The notes: generated from the sequence alone by a model not told the origin. DNA of 64,000 bases from Lewinellaceae bacterium SD302 (GCA_002591745.1 PDLQ01000018.1:49272-113271), one strand, 5' to 3'; positions 25,164 to 34,721 are shown, numbered from the stretch's first letter. Numbers and translations: made by a program.

Positions 25164-27992
25164 ATGCAGCAAACCTTATCACGACTATTGAAAATCCGCC
25201 CCGGAGAGTGGAAGGTCGTGCTGTTGTTGCAATTGCAGATATTTCTGATCATTGCGGTACTGCTAATTGCCAAACCGGCGGGTAGTGCGCTCTTCCTGGC
25301 TCGCTTCGGTTCGGGGGCTTTGCCCTATATGTTTATACTGACGGCCCTGGTCGCCGGCGGGGTTTCCACGGCTTATAGTTCGGCGCTTAAGTATTACTCC
25401 ATTCTGCAGGTTAACCTCTGGAGTATTGCGATCTGTATTTTCAGTCTGCTGGGTTTTGCGTTGGCAACCGCCATGCCGGGGGCCAAAGATGTGGTGGCCA
25501 TTGGTTTGTACCTCTGGGTCGCTTTATTCGGCGTACTGGCGGCTTCTCAATTTTGGTTGATCGCTAATCTGGTTTTTGACGTCCGACAGGCTAAGCGACT
25601 TTTCGGTCCAATCGGGGCCGGGGCTATTGCCGGGGGTATAGTGGGGGGGTACGTGGCCAATATCGTAGTGAAAGAGTTTGGTTTTCGGCCATTACTCTTT
25701 GTAGCCGGCTTGTTGCTGCTTCCTACTATCCTGATCACAATTTACGTTTGGCGTAAACATATTCAAGGTAAGGTCCCTAAACTGGCGCGCCGGCGTAAGA
25801 GAGCCAATTTACAGGAGTCACCTTACCAGATAATCGTCGGTTCCAAGCACCTGATGCTGCTCTGCGGTATCGTCTCTCTGAGCGTGATTACCGCTAAGTT
25901 GGTTGATTACCAGTTCAGTGCGTTGGCCTTGCGGCGTTTCGCTAATGAGGAACACCTGACGGCCTTTTTCGGGTTCTGGTTCTCAACCTTCAACGTGATC
26001 GGCCTGATCATTCAACTTTTATTCACCCACCGGATCGTTAAATATCTGGGAATTAGCGGCGCGCTGGCCTTTTTACCAGCCGGGCTTACCCTGGGCGCCG
26101 TAGCCATGTTCTTTATGCCGGGCTTGAATACAGCGATCTTTAGCCGCCTGACGGATGGCAGTCTGAAACAAAGTTTGCACCGGGCCGGGGTGGAAATGCT
26201 TTTTCTACCGGTAAGCCGGGAGGTGAAGGGAAGGATCAAGACCTACATCGACGTTTTTATCGACTCTGCGGCCGGAGGGATAGGGGGCTTGCTGTTGCTG
26301 TTGCTGGTGGACGGGTTTGGTTTTATGCCCGCCCACATCAGCTACCTGGTGTTTTTTCTGGCCCTGGGATGGTTGACTTGCGTTATCCTGATCAGGGACG
26401 AATATTTGACGGCCTTTCGAATGCAGTTGGAGAGCCTGGTGCCCGATAACCAGAAAAAGAAAAGCCTTAAATCCAAGCACAAGGAAGTGATGGACGGCTT
26501 TCTGAAAGTGCTGGAAGACCGGGAGAGTATCGATAAAGAACAGCAACTGCTCTACGTACTGGAAAGGACCGAGAGCATGGAGGGGGAAGAGTTCAACGAG
26601 AGAATCGGAAAGTTGCTGAATCACCAAAGTGAAAGGGTACGCGCCCGGGCCATCCGAAACCTTACTCTCCGTCACCAAACCAATTTGCTGGACAAGATTT
26701 TGCCCATGACCAGCGATACTTCCGATCTGGTGAAAAACGCTGCCTTCGAATACCTGGTGAGCCATTTTCCTAAGACAGCTCGTGAACTGATCGATGAGCA
26801 ACTTAAACACCCTGACCCTCTCGTTTCCGGCAGTACCTTCATTGCCCTCATCAATGAGCGTAACAACCATCGCTACATTGCCAGTACCTGGGATTTGCCG
26901 GGCTTGTTTCAGCTTAAAGTAGAAATGCTTCCCGCTATCTTTCTTGCCGAAGACCGTAAGGCCTGGACGCTCGTACTGATTCGTGCCGCGGGCAAGGCAC
27001 CATTTGCGGTCGCCCGTCAATTTCTGGCGGAGCAGTTGGAGTCCCCTAATGATGAGTTTCGCCATGCGGCCATCGTTGCCGTCGGAGAAAGCCTGGACGA
27101 GCGTTGGTTACTACGGTTGATTGACTTCCTCTCCGAAGCTCCCGACCGTCCCCACGCCAGAGCGGCATTGGTACAATACGGGATGGGACTGATCGATCTG
27201 CTACCTACCTATTTCCGGAACGATGAGATCGATATTGAAGATATACGGCGATTACCCGTTGTGATGGAAGGCATCGAAAGTGAAAAGACCGTCGGGCTGC
27301 TTTTTGCCATGATTGATAAGTATTATCCTAACGATCTGGAAACGAGAATCGAAGCCATTCGTTCCCTCAATGCCATGCAACGAGATTTTTCCGATTTACG
27401 GATTCCTCCCGGACCGGTCTACCGGGAAATTGCCCGCGAGATCAAAATCTATCGGCTTACCCTCAATAGTCTTAACTGTCAACGCATGTTGATTGCCGAC
27501 TGCAGCGGAGAGTTGCGGGAGGGGCGCAACAGACTGATTACTTTACTGCAACAACGCCACAATAACAACATGAATCGCTTGTTCCGTTTGCTGGGCATGC
27601 GTTATGGAGCTACCGATATTATTCCCATTTACCGGGGTATGCGCTCCGAAGATCGTTCCCACCGGATAAGCGCCTTGGAGTTTCTGGACAATCTGTTGGA
27701 CAATTCCCTGAAACGAATGGTCATCCCCGTCTTGGAGCAAGAAACCGCCATCGATCACGCTACTCCTCCCGAAGATGGCTGGAGCAACTTGCAATACCAG
27801 CAATTCCGGCGAATCCTGCGTGGCCGTGATGTCCGGTTGAAACTGGCCACCCTACACCTGATGGGCTGGCTGGAAGAAGATCGCTACGGTAAACTACTGG
27901 AACTTTACGCCCGAGCCGATCATCTGAAAATCAGAAACGTAGCATTGCGTTCCCTGGAACTATACAGACGGCGGCGACTGAAAGCGGTATAA
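25164..27992 (+). CDS. ADP/ATP-translocase-like (NTP/NDP exchanger fold) protein fused to HEAT repeats
   Basis: The 942-aa protein has ~12 membrane helices over residues ~20-415. Their order and motifs (SALFLARFGSGALPYMFILTAL; ASQFWLIANLVFDVRQAKRLFGPIGAGAIAGG) resemble the TLC nucleotide-transporter/MFS family rather than sugar MFS. Residues ~430-930 are helical repeats of the HEAT type (VRARAIRNLTLRHQ, LVKNAAFEYLVSHF, FRHAAIVAVGESLDE). Classical TLC carriers exchange ATP for ADP in intracellular bacteria; here the organism looks free-living, so a different solute or a signalling role is likely. It begins 30 bp after a terminator and is probably expressed alone. Confidence 0.75.
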   Translation: MQQTLSRLLKIRPGEWKVVLLLQLQIFLIIAVLLIAKPAGSALFLARFGSGALPYMFILTALVAGGVSTAYSSALKYYSILQVNLWSIAICIFSLLGFALATAMPGAKDVVAIGLYLWVALFGVLAASQFWLIANLVFDVRQAKRLFGPIGAGAIAGGIVGGYVANIVVKEFGFRPLLFVAGLLLLPTILITIYVWRKHIQGKVPKLARRRKRANLQESPYQIIVGSKHLMLLCGIVSLSVITAKLVDYQFSALALRRFANEEHLTAFFGFWFSTFNVIGLIIQLLFTHRIVKYLGISGALAFLPAGLTLGAVAMFFMPGLNTAIFSRLTDGSLKQSLHRAGVEMLFLPVSREVKGRIKTYIDVFIDSAAGGIGGLLLLLLVDGFGFMPAHISYLVFFLALGWLTCVILIRDEYLTAFRMQLESLVPDNQKKKSLKSKHKEVMDGFLKVLEDRESIDKEQQLLYVLERTESMEGEEFNERIGKLLNHQSERVRARAIRNLTLRHQTNLLDKILPMTSDTSDLVKNAAFEYLVSHFPKTARELIDEQLKHPDPLVSGSTFIALINERNNHRYIASTWDLPGLFQLKVEMLPAIFLAEDRKAWTLVLIRAAGKAPFAVARQFLAEQLESPNDEFRHAAIVAVGESLDERWLLRLIDFLSEAPDRPHARAALVQYGMGLIDLLPTYFRNDEIDIEDIRRLPVVMEGIESEKTVGLLFAMIDKYYPNDLETRIEAIRSLNAMQRDFSDLRIPPGPVYREIAREIKIYRLTLNSLNCQRMLIADCSGELREGRNRLITLLQQRHNNNMNRLFRLLGMRYGATDIIPIYRGMRSEDRSHRISALEFLDNLLDNSLKRMVIPVLEQETAIDHATPPEDGWSNLQYQQFRRILRGRDVRLKLATLHLMGWLEEDRYGKLLELYARADHLKIRNVALRSLELYRRRRLKAV

Positions 27993-28110
27993 AAGGATGC
28001 TTCGGTTGTGGACGTCACCGTTGACGCCGCTACGCTTCTCTTGAGGGCGACTTCTTCTTAAGATAGGGGGGTATTCTTGTGTTCTCATAGTGCAACTCGT
28101 GTCCTTGTAT

Positions 28111-30348
28111 TTACCCCTCTTCCCGGCTTTCATAAAATACCTTTAGCAATTCTCCCGCTGCTTTCCCCCCGGGGGTAAAACCTATCTTCTCTTTCCGTCG
28201 CTCACCTCTACCCAGGTAACTTGGCCATTTCCAGACGTACATTCCTTTGAACTCACTGGCCTCGTCCAGGGAGGTGAGCAACGCTTCGTAGCTTCTGGCC
28301 TGAGCGATTTCACTCCTGGCTCTTTCGCCTGCGTCGGCGTGGGGGTTGACCCAGGCTTGCTCGACACTTCGGTAACCTACTTCGGTCAGCCACCATGGCT
28401 TGCTTTCCCGCACGGCTACTTTGTTAGCCATACTTACCCAGCTCCTGGCGCCTGCAAGTAACTCTTCGTCGGTAGCGTCAGCTTTTTCGCTGAGGGGGTA
28501 GTAAGAATTAAGACCAATGATGTCGAGATCATCCCAGAATCCGATGTTGTCAAACTCTTCTCCCCAATTGGCGGCATAGGTGATTTTTCCATCGTATACA
28601 CTGCGGATGGCTCGGATAAGGTTGCGCCATTTTTCTGGTTGCTTCAAAGTAGCAAAGCGTAATTCGGTACCGATACAAAGACTTTCGGACCGTTCGGTCT
28701 GGGCCAGCAGGGCATAATTCAACATCCACTCGCTATAGCGTTTGAACCACTGTTTCCACTCGGCCTCGGTGGTAAAGTCGATGTCTCCCGGCCAACTGTC
28801 CCGGCCTACCCAAATCTGTGGTTTGAGCATAACGGACCAGCCTCTTAAATGCGCCCGGCGGATACTACTGCGGGTAGCGGCATTATTCTCTGATCCGGCA
28901 GAACCTGCTACGGGCATCTCGCCGGTCACATTGGGGTCTCGCTGAAATGTGTAAGGCACCACTGCGATACTGTTCACCCCCAAAGTGGCCAGACTATCGA
29001 GGCTGGCGTCTACCGTGCCCCCACCGTAGCCATTGTAAATGCAGTAACCCTCGTGGGCAAAAGTCATACCCTTTTCAAACCCATTATGGACCGCCAGAGA
29101 GAACCGATCAGCACCCCGCTCACCCGAAGAATGCGTCAGTCCCAAACCAAAATCCGCAAAATGTTCGTAAGTGCGTACTGCCGCCGCGTAATCGTAAAGG
29201 TAATCGCCAAAGCTTTCCCGATCGATCGTTTTCAATTCGGCTAGACTTGGAAATAGTCCCTGACTTTCGAGTTCCGCTATACCTTTTTTGGTGATGAGTA
29301 GCTGGCCGGACGCCAATGTGGCCAGACCACGGTCCAAATAAGCTTCAACTGTTGGAAGGCTACCAATCTGTCTAGCCCAGCGGAGCATACAGAAAAAGAG
29401 TTCCCGATCATTATCAATGATGGGGAGAGATACGTGTAAATCATGGTCCTCCTGATCAAATTGCACCTCATTCATCCGCTGGAACCGCAGACTGAGTCTC
29501 TCAAGAGTGGGGTAGAGATGAATATCGACGATGGGTAAACTATCAAGTTTGTACCACCTGGCTATTTTACTTTTAATGGAGCCGACCTGGGCCGCGAATT
29601 GGTCGACGGTCTGCTTGGTCGGTCCGCCTTCCGGTGCGAATAGACGGACTTGCTGGTCTTCGTAGGTCGGACCCTGAGGAGGGTGAAAGGTGAGTTCTTC
29701 TTCCTCATCGGGCCGCCAGTCATCATCCGAAAAGAAGCCCCTTACCCTTGCAGCATTACCTTCAGTAATCGCATAACCGTAGCGCCCACGAAAAAGGGAA
29801 CGCCAGGAATTATCGGACTGATATAAGTCTTCTAACTGATTGCTCAGCCTTTCAATGTCACTGGCGTAATGGAGATGCATAGCGGCAGTAGAGTCGGCCA
29901 CAGACCAAGGGTTCTGAAGATAGTAAGCCCGCAGCGACCAATCGGGCATACTCAGGTCGTAACCACGCACATCTTCGGGACCCGTTGCCCCGAAACCGTT
30001 CAAAACGGCTGTGGGCAACTTATTTCCGACCATTAGCAAACTGTTACTTCCTAAGTCGGTTTTTGATAGTTCAGATAATCGAACGATCCGTAAGCGCCGA
30101 CCGTGGCTGCTGTCGGCAACGATCCGTTTCAATATTACATCCAGAGCCCGGGCTTCTCGATTATGCTCGCAGGTGTTGACCAGGAGCCAGTTTTTTCGTT
30201 CCCAGGCAGCCGAGATAGCCGCCCTGCGCTGACTGGGGCGCTGATCGATCTGTGCTTCGTACTCCGTTTCAGCCGGATTCGCAGGAGCAGTCTGGCATTG
30301 AGTAAGTAGCGTCAGTAAAAATGTAAAAGCTAGGATCAGATATGGCAT
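28111..30348 (-). CDS. Lipoprotein with C-terminal GH113-like TIM barrel
   Basis: The 745-aa product has a lipobox (LLTQC-Q, Cys ~18). Residues ~25-390 form an uncharacterised domain. Residues ~410-740 form a clan GH-A barrel: GTELRF (acid/base Glu, ~562), FDNIGFWDDLDIIGLNSYYPL and LTEVGYRSV (nucleophile Glu, ~655). This fits GH113 beta-mannanase-like enzymes, suggesting surface or periplasmic cleavage of mannan-type glycan; the N-terminal domain is not part of standard GH113. Two dispersed-word copies lie within the barrel region, one in each orientation. It ends next to hemD, which is on the same strand with 2 bp between them. Confidence 0.7.
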   Translation of the reverse strand: MPYLILAFTFLLTLLTQCQTAPANPAETEYEAQIDQRPSQRRAAISAAWERKNWLLVNTCEHNREARALDVILKRIVADSSHGRRLRIVRLSELSKTDLGSNSLLMVGNKLPTAVLNGFGATGPEDVRGYDLSMPDWSLRAYYLQNPWSVADSTAAMHLHYASDIERLSNQLEDLYQSDNSWRSLFRGRYGYAITEGNAARVRGFFSDDDWRPDEEEELTFHPPQGPTYEDQQVRLFAPEGGPTKQTVDQFAAQVGSIKSKIARWYKLDSLPIVDIHLYPTLERLSLRFQRMNEVQFDQEDHDLHVSLPIIDNDRELFFCMLRWARQIGSLPTVEAYLDRGLATLASGQLLITKKGIAELESQGLFPSLAELKTIDRESFGDYLYDYAAAVRTYEHFADFGLGLTHSSGERGADRFSLAVHNGFEKGMTFAHEGYCIYNGYGGGTVDASLDSLATLGVNSIAVVPYTFQRDPNVTGEMPVAGSAGSENNAATRSSIRRAHLRGWSVMLKPQIWVGRDSWPGDIDFTTEAEWKQWFKRYSEWMLNYALLAQTERSESLCIGTELRFATLKQPEKWRNLIRAIRSVYDGKITYAANWGEEFDNIGFWDDLDIIGLNSYYPLSEKADATDEELLAGARSWVSMANKVAVRESKPWWLTEVGYRSVEQAWVNPHADAGERARSEIAQARSYEALLTSLDEASEFKGMYVWKWPSYLGRGERRKEKIGFTPGGKAAGELLKVFYESREEG
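28415..28429 (+). repeat. 15-bp dispersed word inside the GH113-like gene (antisense)
   Basis: Exact GCTACTTTGTTAGCC; the gene reads the other strand as A-N-K-V-A. Confidence 0.65.
28641..28653 (-). repeat. Dispersed word variant inside the GH113-like gene (sense)
   Basis: GCTACTTTGAAGC on the coding strand, read as F-A-T-L-K. It equals the flanks of the composite at 13373 after cassette removal. Confidence 0.5.
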
Positions 30349-30350
30349 GG

Positions 30351-31028
30351 CTACAAGTTATCGGCGGAAAGTAACTTGAGCAACTCCGCTTCGGTCGGTT
30401 GAGGTGGAAAAACGCAATTTATACCCCTTTTGGTTAGAACGGCGGCAGTGCTGGGGCCAAGGGTAACGAAATACTGTCCCGGAGAAGGCGGAGTCGCTTC
30501 CAACCAGGCTTTTGCATTCAGTGGACTGGTTAAGATCACTACGTCGGCTAACAATGGAGCGTCGAGCGGAGTGGCCTGGGTACGGTAAACGACCAGGCGA
30601 ACTGCGTGGATACGATCTCCCAGAAACTTTTCAACTGAACGACGACTCTGAGCCGTCTGGGGGAAAAGTACGGTTTGGTCGGCAGCCACTTCACCGAATT
30701 GCTCAGCTACTTGTCGGGGTAGTCCGCTGCCGGTAAAGTTCGCCGCCCGTCCGTGCTTCCTTAATGCCCGTTCAGTGGCCGCGCCGATGACGGCGAATTT
30801 CGGAGGGTTGCTAAATACCGGCTCTTGTAAAAAAAAGTAGCTGACTGCCCGGGCGCTGTAAAAGAATACCCAGTCATAATTAGTCAATTGGGGCCGGTAG
30901 GGGACCGGGGCAAACTTCAGCAGGGAACGATCTATCAACTCATATCCCTTGCGTTCCGCCCATTGCCTTAGCTGGCTGCCGGCGGGCAACTTACGGGATA
31001 CGAACAGCAGGAGCTGGTTGTCGTTCAC
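30351..31028 (-). CDS. hemD: Uroporphyrinogen-III synthase
   Basis: The product is ~225 aa from a GTG at 31028; the ATG at 31076 lies inside the NYN gene and adds an un-HemD-like tail. The two-lobed HemD pattern is visible: FVSRKLP at the start, NYDWVFFYSARAVSYFF, KFAVIGAATERALRKHG, then VVYRT, DVVILTSPLNAKAW and FVTLGPSTAAVLTKRG. It cyclises hydroxymethylbilane to uroporphyrinogen III in haem synthesis. Sequence conservation in this family is low, but length and motif order fit. It follows the NYN-CSD gene by 10 bp and precedes the GH113-like gene by 2 bp. Confidence 0.8.
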   Translation of the reverse strand: MNDNQLLLFVSRKLPAGSQLRQWAERKGYELIDRSLLKFAPVPYRPQLTNYDWVFFYSARAVSYFFLQEPVFSNPPKFAVIGAATERALRKHGRAANFTGSGLPRQVAEQFGEVAADQTVLFPQTAQSRRSVEKFLGDRIHAVRLVVYRTQATPLDAPLLADVVILTSPLNAKAWLEATPPSPGQYFVTLGPSTAAVLTKRGINCVFPPQPTEAELLKLLSADNL

Positions 31029-31038
31029 CAGGCGCTGA

Positions 31039-32016
31039 TTACTCCTCTTCTTCGAGCAGGGAAACGTCGGTGGCAATTAACTGCCCGTCGCTGTTATGCG
31101 CCAGACAAAATTCCACCTGATCATCGACCAGCAGGTCATTGAAGTCGATGTTTTTGACCGTCGTATAGTGGAAGAACAGGTTATTGGGCGGATACTTGAT
31201 GAAGCCGTAACCGTTCTTCAGGCTCAATACGCTGCTGATCATCATTTCTCCGATCTCCCCCTGTTCGGGTTGTTCGAACTCAATGTCTTTATTAGGGGCG
31301 GGCACACCGGCTTCACCATCATCAGCTTTGAAGTCGGGGTGGTTTTGGCGGCGATCGGTATTGGTGCCACCGGCTACGAAGATACCGTCCACCAGTTCCT
31401 TGGGTTGTTTGATGCGGCCATTGATGATCTCGTGCATCGGCACAGGGTAGCTGGCTTCTTCCAGCAGATCCTGACTGGAACGGGTAATCATCGTGGAGCC
31501 ATTGTCGGAGGTGAATTCAAAATCCCAACTCAGGATCATCACGCGGGTTCCCAGAGCGTTGAGTTTGCGGATCAGGGGTACGTAGCCGCCGTCTCCGGCA
31601 ATCAGTACTACTAAGTCCAGCTTACGGTGAATGGCTTGATCATAAGCTTCCAGGGCCAGGGAAATATCCATGCCCCGGTCTTCCCGGCGGCCATTCTGGC
31701 TCTTCTGTAAATTGTAATGGGTACTCACACCGGCCGACATCAGGATGTCGTCAAAGACCCGGTCCCAATAAATGACCTGGCCGCGCTGATAGGCTTCCTG
31801 GGCACTCAGACGGCCCCGGAAATAATGGGCATCTACGATCCGGCAAAGATCCGGATTGGTGCCTTCTGCTTTGGCTACCTCTTGTCTAACGAACTCGTGC
31901 AAGCCGGTTACACTGAGCCGACGCTTGCGGGCGTGGTCGTAGTTGTAATAGTTAGAAACGTGCAGGAAATAATTTCCGTCGTAGTACACGCCGATTTTGG
32001 TCATGCGGTCAGACAT
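31039..32016 (-). CDS. NYN-domain (LabA/DUF88) protein with C-terminal cold-shock-like domain
   Basis: The 325-aa protein begins with a NYN/PIN-like nuclease domain (residues ~5-180): IGVYYDGNYF with an acidic residue, DAHYFRG, DRGMDISLALEA and LVVLIAGDGGYVPLI, then VMILSWDF. These hold the clustered acidic residues typical of LabA-like RNases. The last ~65 residues (SSVLSLKNGYGFIKYPPNNLFFHYTTVKN) form a cold-shock/S1-like RNA-binding fold. Inference: an RNA-processing enzyme that carries its own RNA-binding module. It lies upstream of hemD on the same strand. Confidence 0.82.
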   Translation of the reverse strand: MSDRMTKIGVYYDGNYFLHVSNYYNYDHARKRRLSVTGLHEFVRQEVAKAEGTNPDLCRIVDAHYFRGRLSAQEAYQRGQVIYWDRVFDDILMSAGVSTHYNLQKSQNGRREDRGMDISLALEAYDQAIHRKLDLVVLIAGDGGYVPLIRKLNALGTRVMILSWDFEFTSDNGSTMITRSSQDLLEEASYPVPMHEIINGRIKQPKELVDGIFVAGGTNTDRRQNHPDFKADDGEAGVPAPNKDIEFEQPEQGEIGEMMISSVLSLKNGYGFIKYPPNNLFFHYTTVKNIDFNDLLVDDQVEFCLAHNSDGQLIATDVSLLEEEE

Positions 32017-32211
32017 GCAGGAAAGTTTAAGCGAATTAAAGTATGGCCGTTATCCAGGGAAAATGGGTTTATCTATCTTTTTTGATAAACAGCCTACAAA
32101 TCGGTAATAAAATATGATATCTACAAAGTCGATACTGCTGGGTTGTGGTCAACAACCCCGGTGGTAACGCCCCAAAGATAGTATATTGCCGCGGCTTGCC
32201 AAAACTGCAAT

Positions 32212-32811
32212 ATGTCCGATACCCTCATTGTTCTTGTTAAAAATCCGATCGCTGGAAAAACCAAGACGCGTCTGGCTGCTTCGGTAGGCCATCCAAAGGC
32301 ACTGAAAATGTACAGGATACTAATGGAGTACACCCAACAACAAGCCGCAGGTCTCAGGGATACGGAGAGATTACTGCTCTACTCCGACCGGGTAACCCAT
32401 AATGACGAATGGCCGGACGAGCTATACACGAAAGGCGTGCAGGAAGGCCCTGGCCTTGGTGAACGGATGGAAAATGCCTTTGCCAGAGCCTTTGCCGAGG
32501 GAGCTGAACGAGCCGTTATCATCGGCTCTGATTGTCCCGGCGTGACAACGGAATTGTTGCAAACAGCTCTAGGTGCTCTGCGTGATAAAGACCTCGTCAT
32601 CGGGCCGGCACTGGACGGTGGTTACTACCTGCTCGGGATGAGAAAATCTCAACCAACCCTTTTTCGCGACATGAACTGGAGTACCGAGGACGTTGCGGCC
32701 GAAACCCTGGCCCGCGCCCGAAAGCTCGGGCTCAGCATTGCCGAACTCGTCCCGCTTAGTGACGTAGACTATCTGGAAGACTGGGAACACTACGGCTGGA
32801 AAGTGCCTTAG
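32212..32811 (+). CDS. DUF2064/TIGR04282 glycosyltransferase-A-fold protein
   Basis: The 199-aa protein has the nucleotidyl/glycosyltransferase A fold: IVLVKNPIAGKTKTRLAASVG near the start, VIIGSDCPGVT (~103) with the metal Asp, LVIGPALDGGYYLLGM (~125) and WSTEDV (~151). This is the TIGR04282 family, whose members sit in arsenosugar, glycolipid or polysaccharide gene sets. No such partner is adjacent here. A 7-bp hairpin (GGGTTGT/ACAACCC) and a TATATTG -7-like box lie in the upstream spacer. Confidence 0.85.
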   Translation: MSDTLIVLVKNPIAGKTKTRLAASVGHPKALKMYRILMEYTQQQAAGLRDTERLLLYSDRVTHNDEWPDELYTKGVQEGPGLGERMENAFARAFAEGAERAVIIGSDCPGVTTELLQTALGALRDKDLVIGPALDGGYYLLGMRKSQPTLFRDMNWSTEDVAAETLARARKLGLSIAELVPLSDVDYLEDWEHYGWKVP

Positions 32812-32905
32812 AATTGTCTAGCGGCTGGGCAGGATTAGAATGTCAGGACCATCGTCTTTTGACGAAAATACTCGGAGAGTAAACTGAGGACGAGTCTTTG
32901 TCTGG

Positions 32906-32950
32906 ACTGGCAAACCCGCCCGGCTAGGCGCCAGGTCGGACGGGGTAGCA
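32906..32950 (-). repeat. Composite repeat in a spacer
   Basis: GACTGGCAAA, a 30-bp cassette at 32916-32945 (CCCGCCCGGCTAGGCG ... GTCGGACGGG), then GTAGC and AATG. The cassette differs by one base from the copy in the M50-like gene 19.5 kb away. The rest of this spacer (32812-33095) holds no ORF. Confidence 0.8.
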
Positions 32951-33095
32951 ATGCTTTTTTGCGCGATAATACCCTAAACCAATTCTAAAGGCCAAGGGGA
33001 AAGTCACTGCGGTACATCAGTTTACAAAAGTAGCTAAGTCAGATACAAGCGGAAGTAAAATCGAACAAGGTTCCATACTTTCTTGCTTTGAAAAT

Positions 33096-34649
33096 ATGCG
33101 ATTAATCTATTGGCTGGTCGGCATCGGCCTATTCATACTCGCCCTTTGGGGTGGTGGGAAGTATTACGTGAACCAGAAATTGTCCGGGCTCATTGAGAAA
33201 GCCAATGAAGGCGATAACTCCCTGGAGTTGGGCAGCTGGGGAACCCAATTCCGTATATATAATCTCGGGTTGGAGGCGGATAGTATTAGTCTGGATCAGC
33301 GAGTCGGGAAACGAAGAGTCTCTGGCTCAGTAGGCCGGATAGAAGTCAACAACCTCAGTATTGTCAGTATGATAATTGGAGAGGTTCCCGAAATAAGCGG
33401 ATTGATTGTGGAAAGACCGGACCTGCTGATCAGTTCCTCCGGTTCTCCGGGCAAATCGGTTAATGATACTGCCGCTACTCAGCAAGATCAGCAGTTTGTC
33501 AAGTTTAATAATTTCGAACTTCGGAACGGGCGGATTTTCCAGGGCGATTCGAGGGAGGAAGCTAAAGTGATCGCATACGGAATCGACGCCACATCCGAGG
33601 GGATGAGTATTCCGCCCGAAACCGATGACTTTGCTACTTTGTCAGTCAAAATAGACAGTTTCCACTTGCCCCGGAGAAATAAACTGACCGACTGGTGGAT
33701 CAGGGGGGTGAGAATTGCGGACGGAGAAGCATTGAGTATTGATCAGCTCACGCTGGAACCTAAGCAGACGCAGAAAAAATTCCTGACGACCATCAAAACC
33801 AGGCAGTCATGGAACGCACTACGTATCGACTCCGTCAGCAGCAGTAGAGTCGATCTGTCAAAAGTGCTGAGTCCGGATTCGGTGACCTACGTCGACCGAT
33901 TGGAAGTTAGTAATCTTGATTTTCTGGTTTATGAAAATCCTGATCTGCCCCGACCTGAGCAAGAGTCGCGCAAACAAATGCCGGTAGAGATATTACGGGG
34001 CCTGCCCATAAGACTAAGCATCGGCGAAGTTGAATTACCAAAGGTGAAGGTTACTTATGGCGCTATGGATTCGACTGGGACGTCCTCCAATCTGACATTT
34101 TCTAAGGGAGAGGTTTCGCTACGAAACGTTCGGACCAGGGAGACCGATGAGCCGCTGGTTATCGAGGCCAACTTTCTTTTCGACCTGGCGGCCCGCGTCA
34201 ATGCTCGTTTCGACCTGGACCAAAATGGGAACGGTCGTAATTTTACGATGTCGGGCAGTATGGGAAAGTATGAGCTGCCAAAGGTCAATCCGTTGATGGA
34301 TATTGCCGCTAAAGCTATTTTGAAGACCGGCCAATTGAATGAGATCGATTACGAAGCCAGGGTGGAGAATGAAGTGTCCAAAGGGGAATTGATGTTCAAA
34401 TATGAAAACCTGGGAGTGAAATTGACGGGAGACGGTGCATTTTTCAAAAACCTGCTGAAAGGAGTAGCTCTCCGGAGCGACAACCCCCAGCCCGACGGCG
34501 ATTTGCGGCGCGGAAAGATTTACCACGAACACCCGGAAGATCGTCCGTTCTTTAATTTATACTGGAAGTCCATCGTTAGCGGACTAACTTCTACGGCGGC
34601 CGGAAACCTGTTCATTGATGAAAAAATCGAATCAGAAAAGGTGGAGTAA
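33096..34649 (+). CDS. AsmA/DUF748-like envelope protein
   Basis: The 517-aa protein has an N-terminal membrane helix (residues ~2-25, IYWLVGIGLFILALWGGGKYYV) and then a long beta-rich exterior. The layout VNQKLSGLIEKAN, VNNLSIVSMIIGEVPEISGLIVERPDLLI recalls AsmA/DUF748-type bridge proteins that span the periplasm and move lipids. Repeated strands such as FNNFELRNGRIFQGDSRE and VTYVDRLEVSNLDFLVY support this. No catalytic residue is expected. The gene is followed by a bidirectional terminator. It contains one sense copy of the dispersed word. Confidence 0.7.
   Translation: MRLIYWLVGIGLFILALWGGGKYYVNQKLSGLIEKANEGDNSLELGSWGTQFRIYNLGLEADSISLDQRVGKRRVSGSVGRIEVNNLSIVSMIIGEVPEISGLIVERPDLLISSSGSPGKSVNDTAATQQDQQFVKFNNFELRNGRIFQGDSREEAKVIAYGIDATSEGMSIPPETDDFATLSVKIDSFHLPRRNKLTDWWIRGVRIADGEALSIDQLTLEPKQTQKKFLTTIKTRQSWNALRIDSVSSSRVDLSKVLSPDSVTYVDRLEVSNLDFLVYENPDLPRPEQESRKQMPVEILRGLPIRLSIGEVELPKVKVTYGAMDSTGTSSNLTFSKGEVSLRNVRTRETDEPLVIEANFLFDLAARVNARFDLDQNGNGRNFTMSGSMGKYELPKVNPLMDIAAKAILKTGQLNEIDYEARVENEVSKGELMFKYENLGVKLTGDGAFFKNLLKGVALRSDNPQPDGDLRRGKIYHEHPEDRPFFNLYWKSIVSGLTSTAAGNLFIDEKIESEKVE
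33633..33647 (+). repeat. 15-bp dispersed word inside the AsmA-like gene (sense)
   Basis: GCTACTTTGTCAGTC, preceded by GACTTT and followed by AAA; read in frame as F-A-T-L-S-V. Confidence 0.65.
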
Positions 34650-34670
34650 TCTTTCACTGAAAAATACTAA

Positions 34671-34706
34671 AAAAGCCGACCCGAATAATTCAGGTCGGCT
34701 TTTTTA
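34671..34706. terminator. Bidirectional terminator between convergent genes
   Basis: An 11-bp stem (AAAAGCCGACC with GGTCGGCTTTT) has A-tracts on the left and T-tracts on the right. It serves the AsmA-like gene and the small minus-strand gene at 34722. Confidence 0.88.
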
Positions 34707-34721
34707 AACTTCTGAACGGCC

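Noticed and set aside
33021..33045. AAAAGTAGCTAAGTCAG near the AsmA-like gene resembling a reversed word
   Set aside because: It has an extra base in the core and a broken tail, so it was not counted as a copy.
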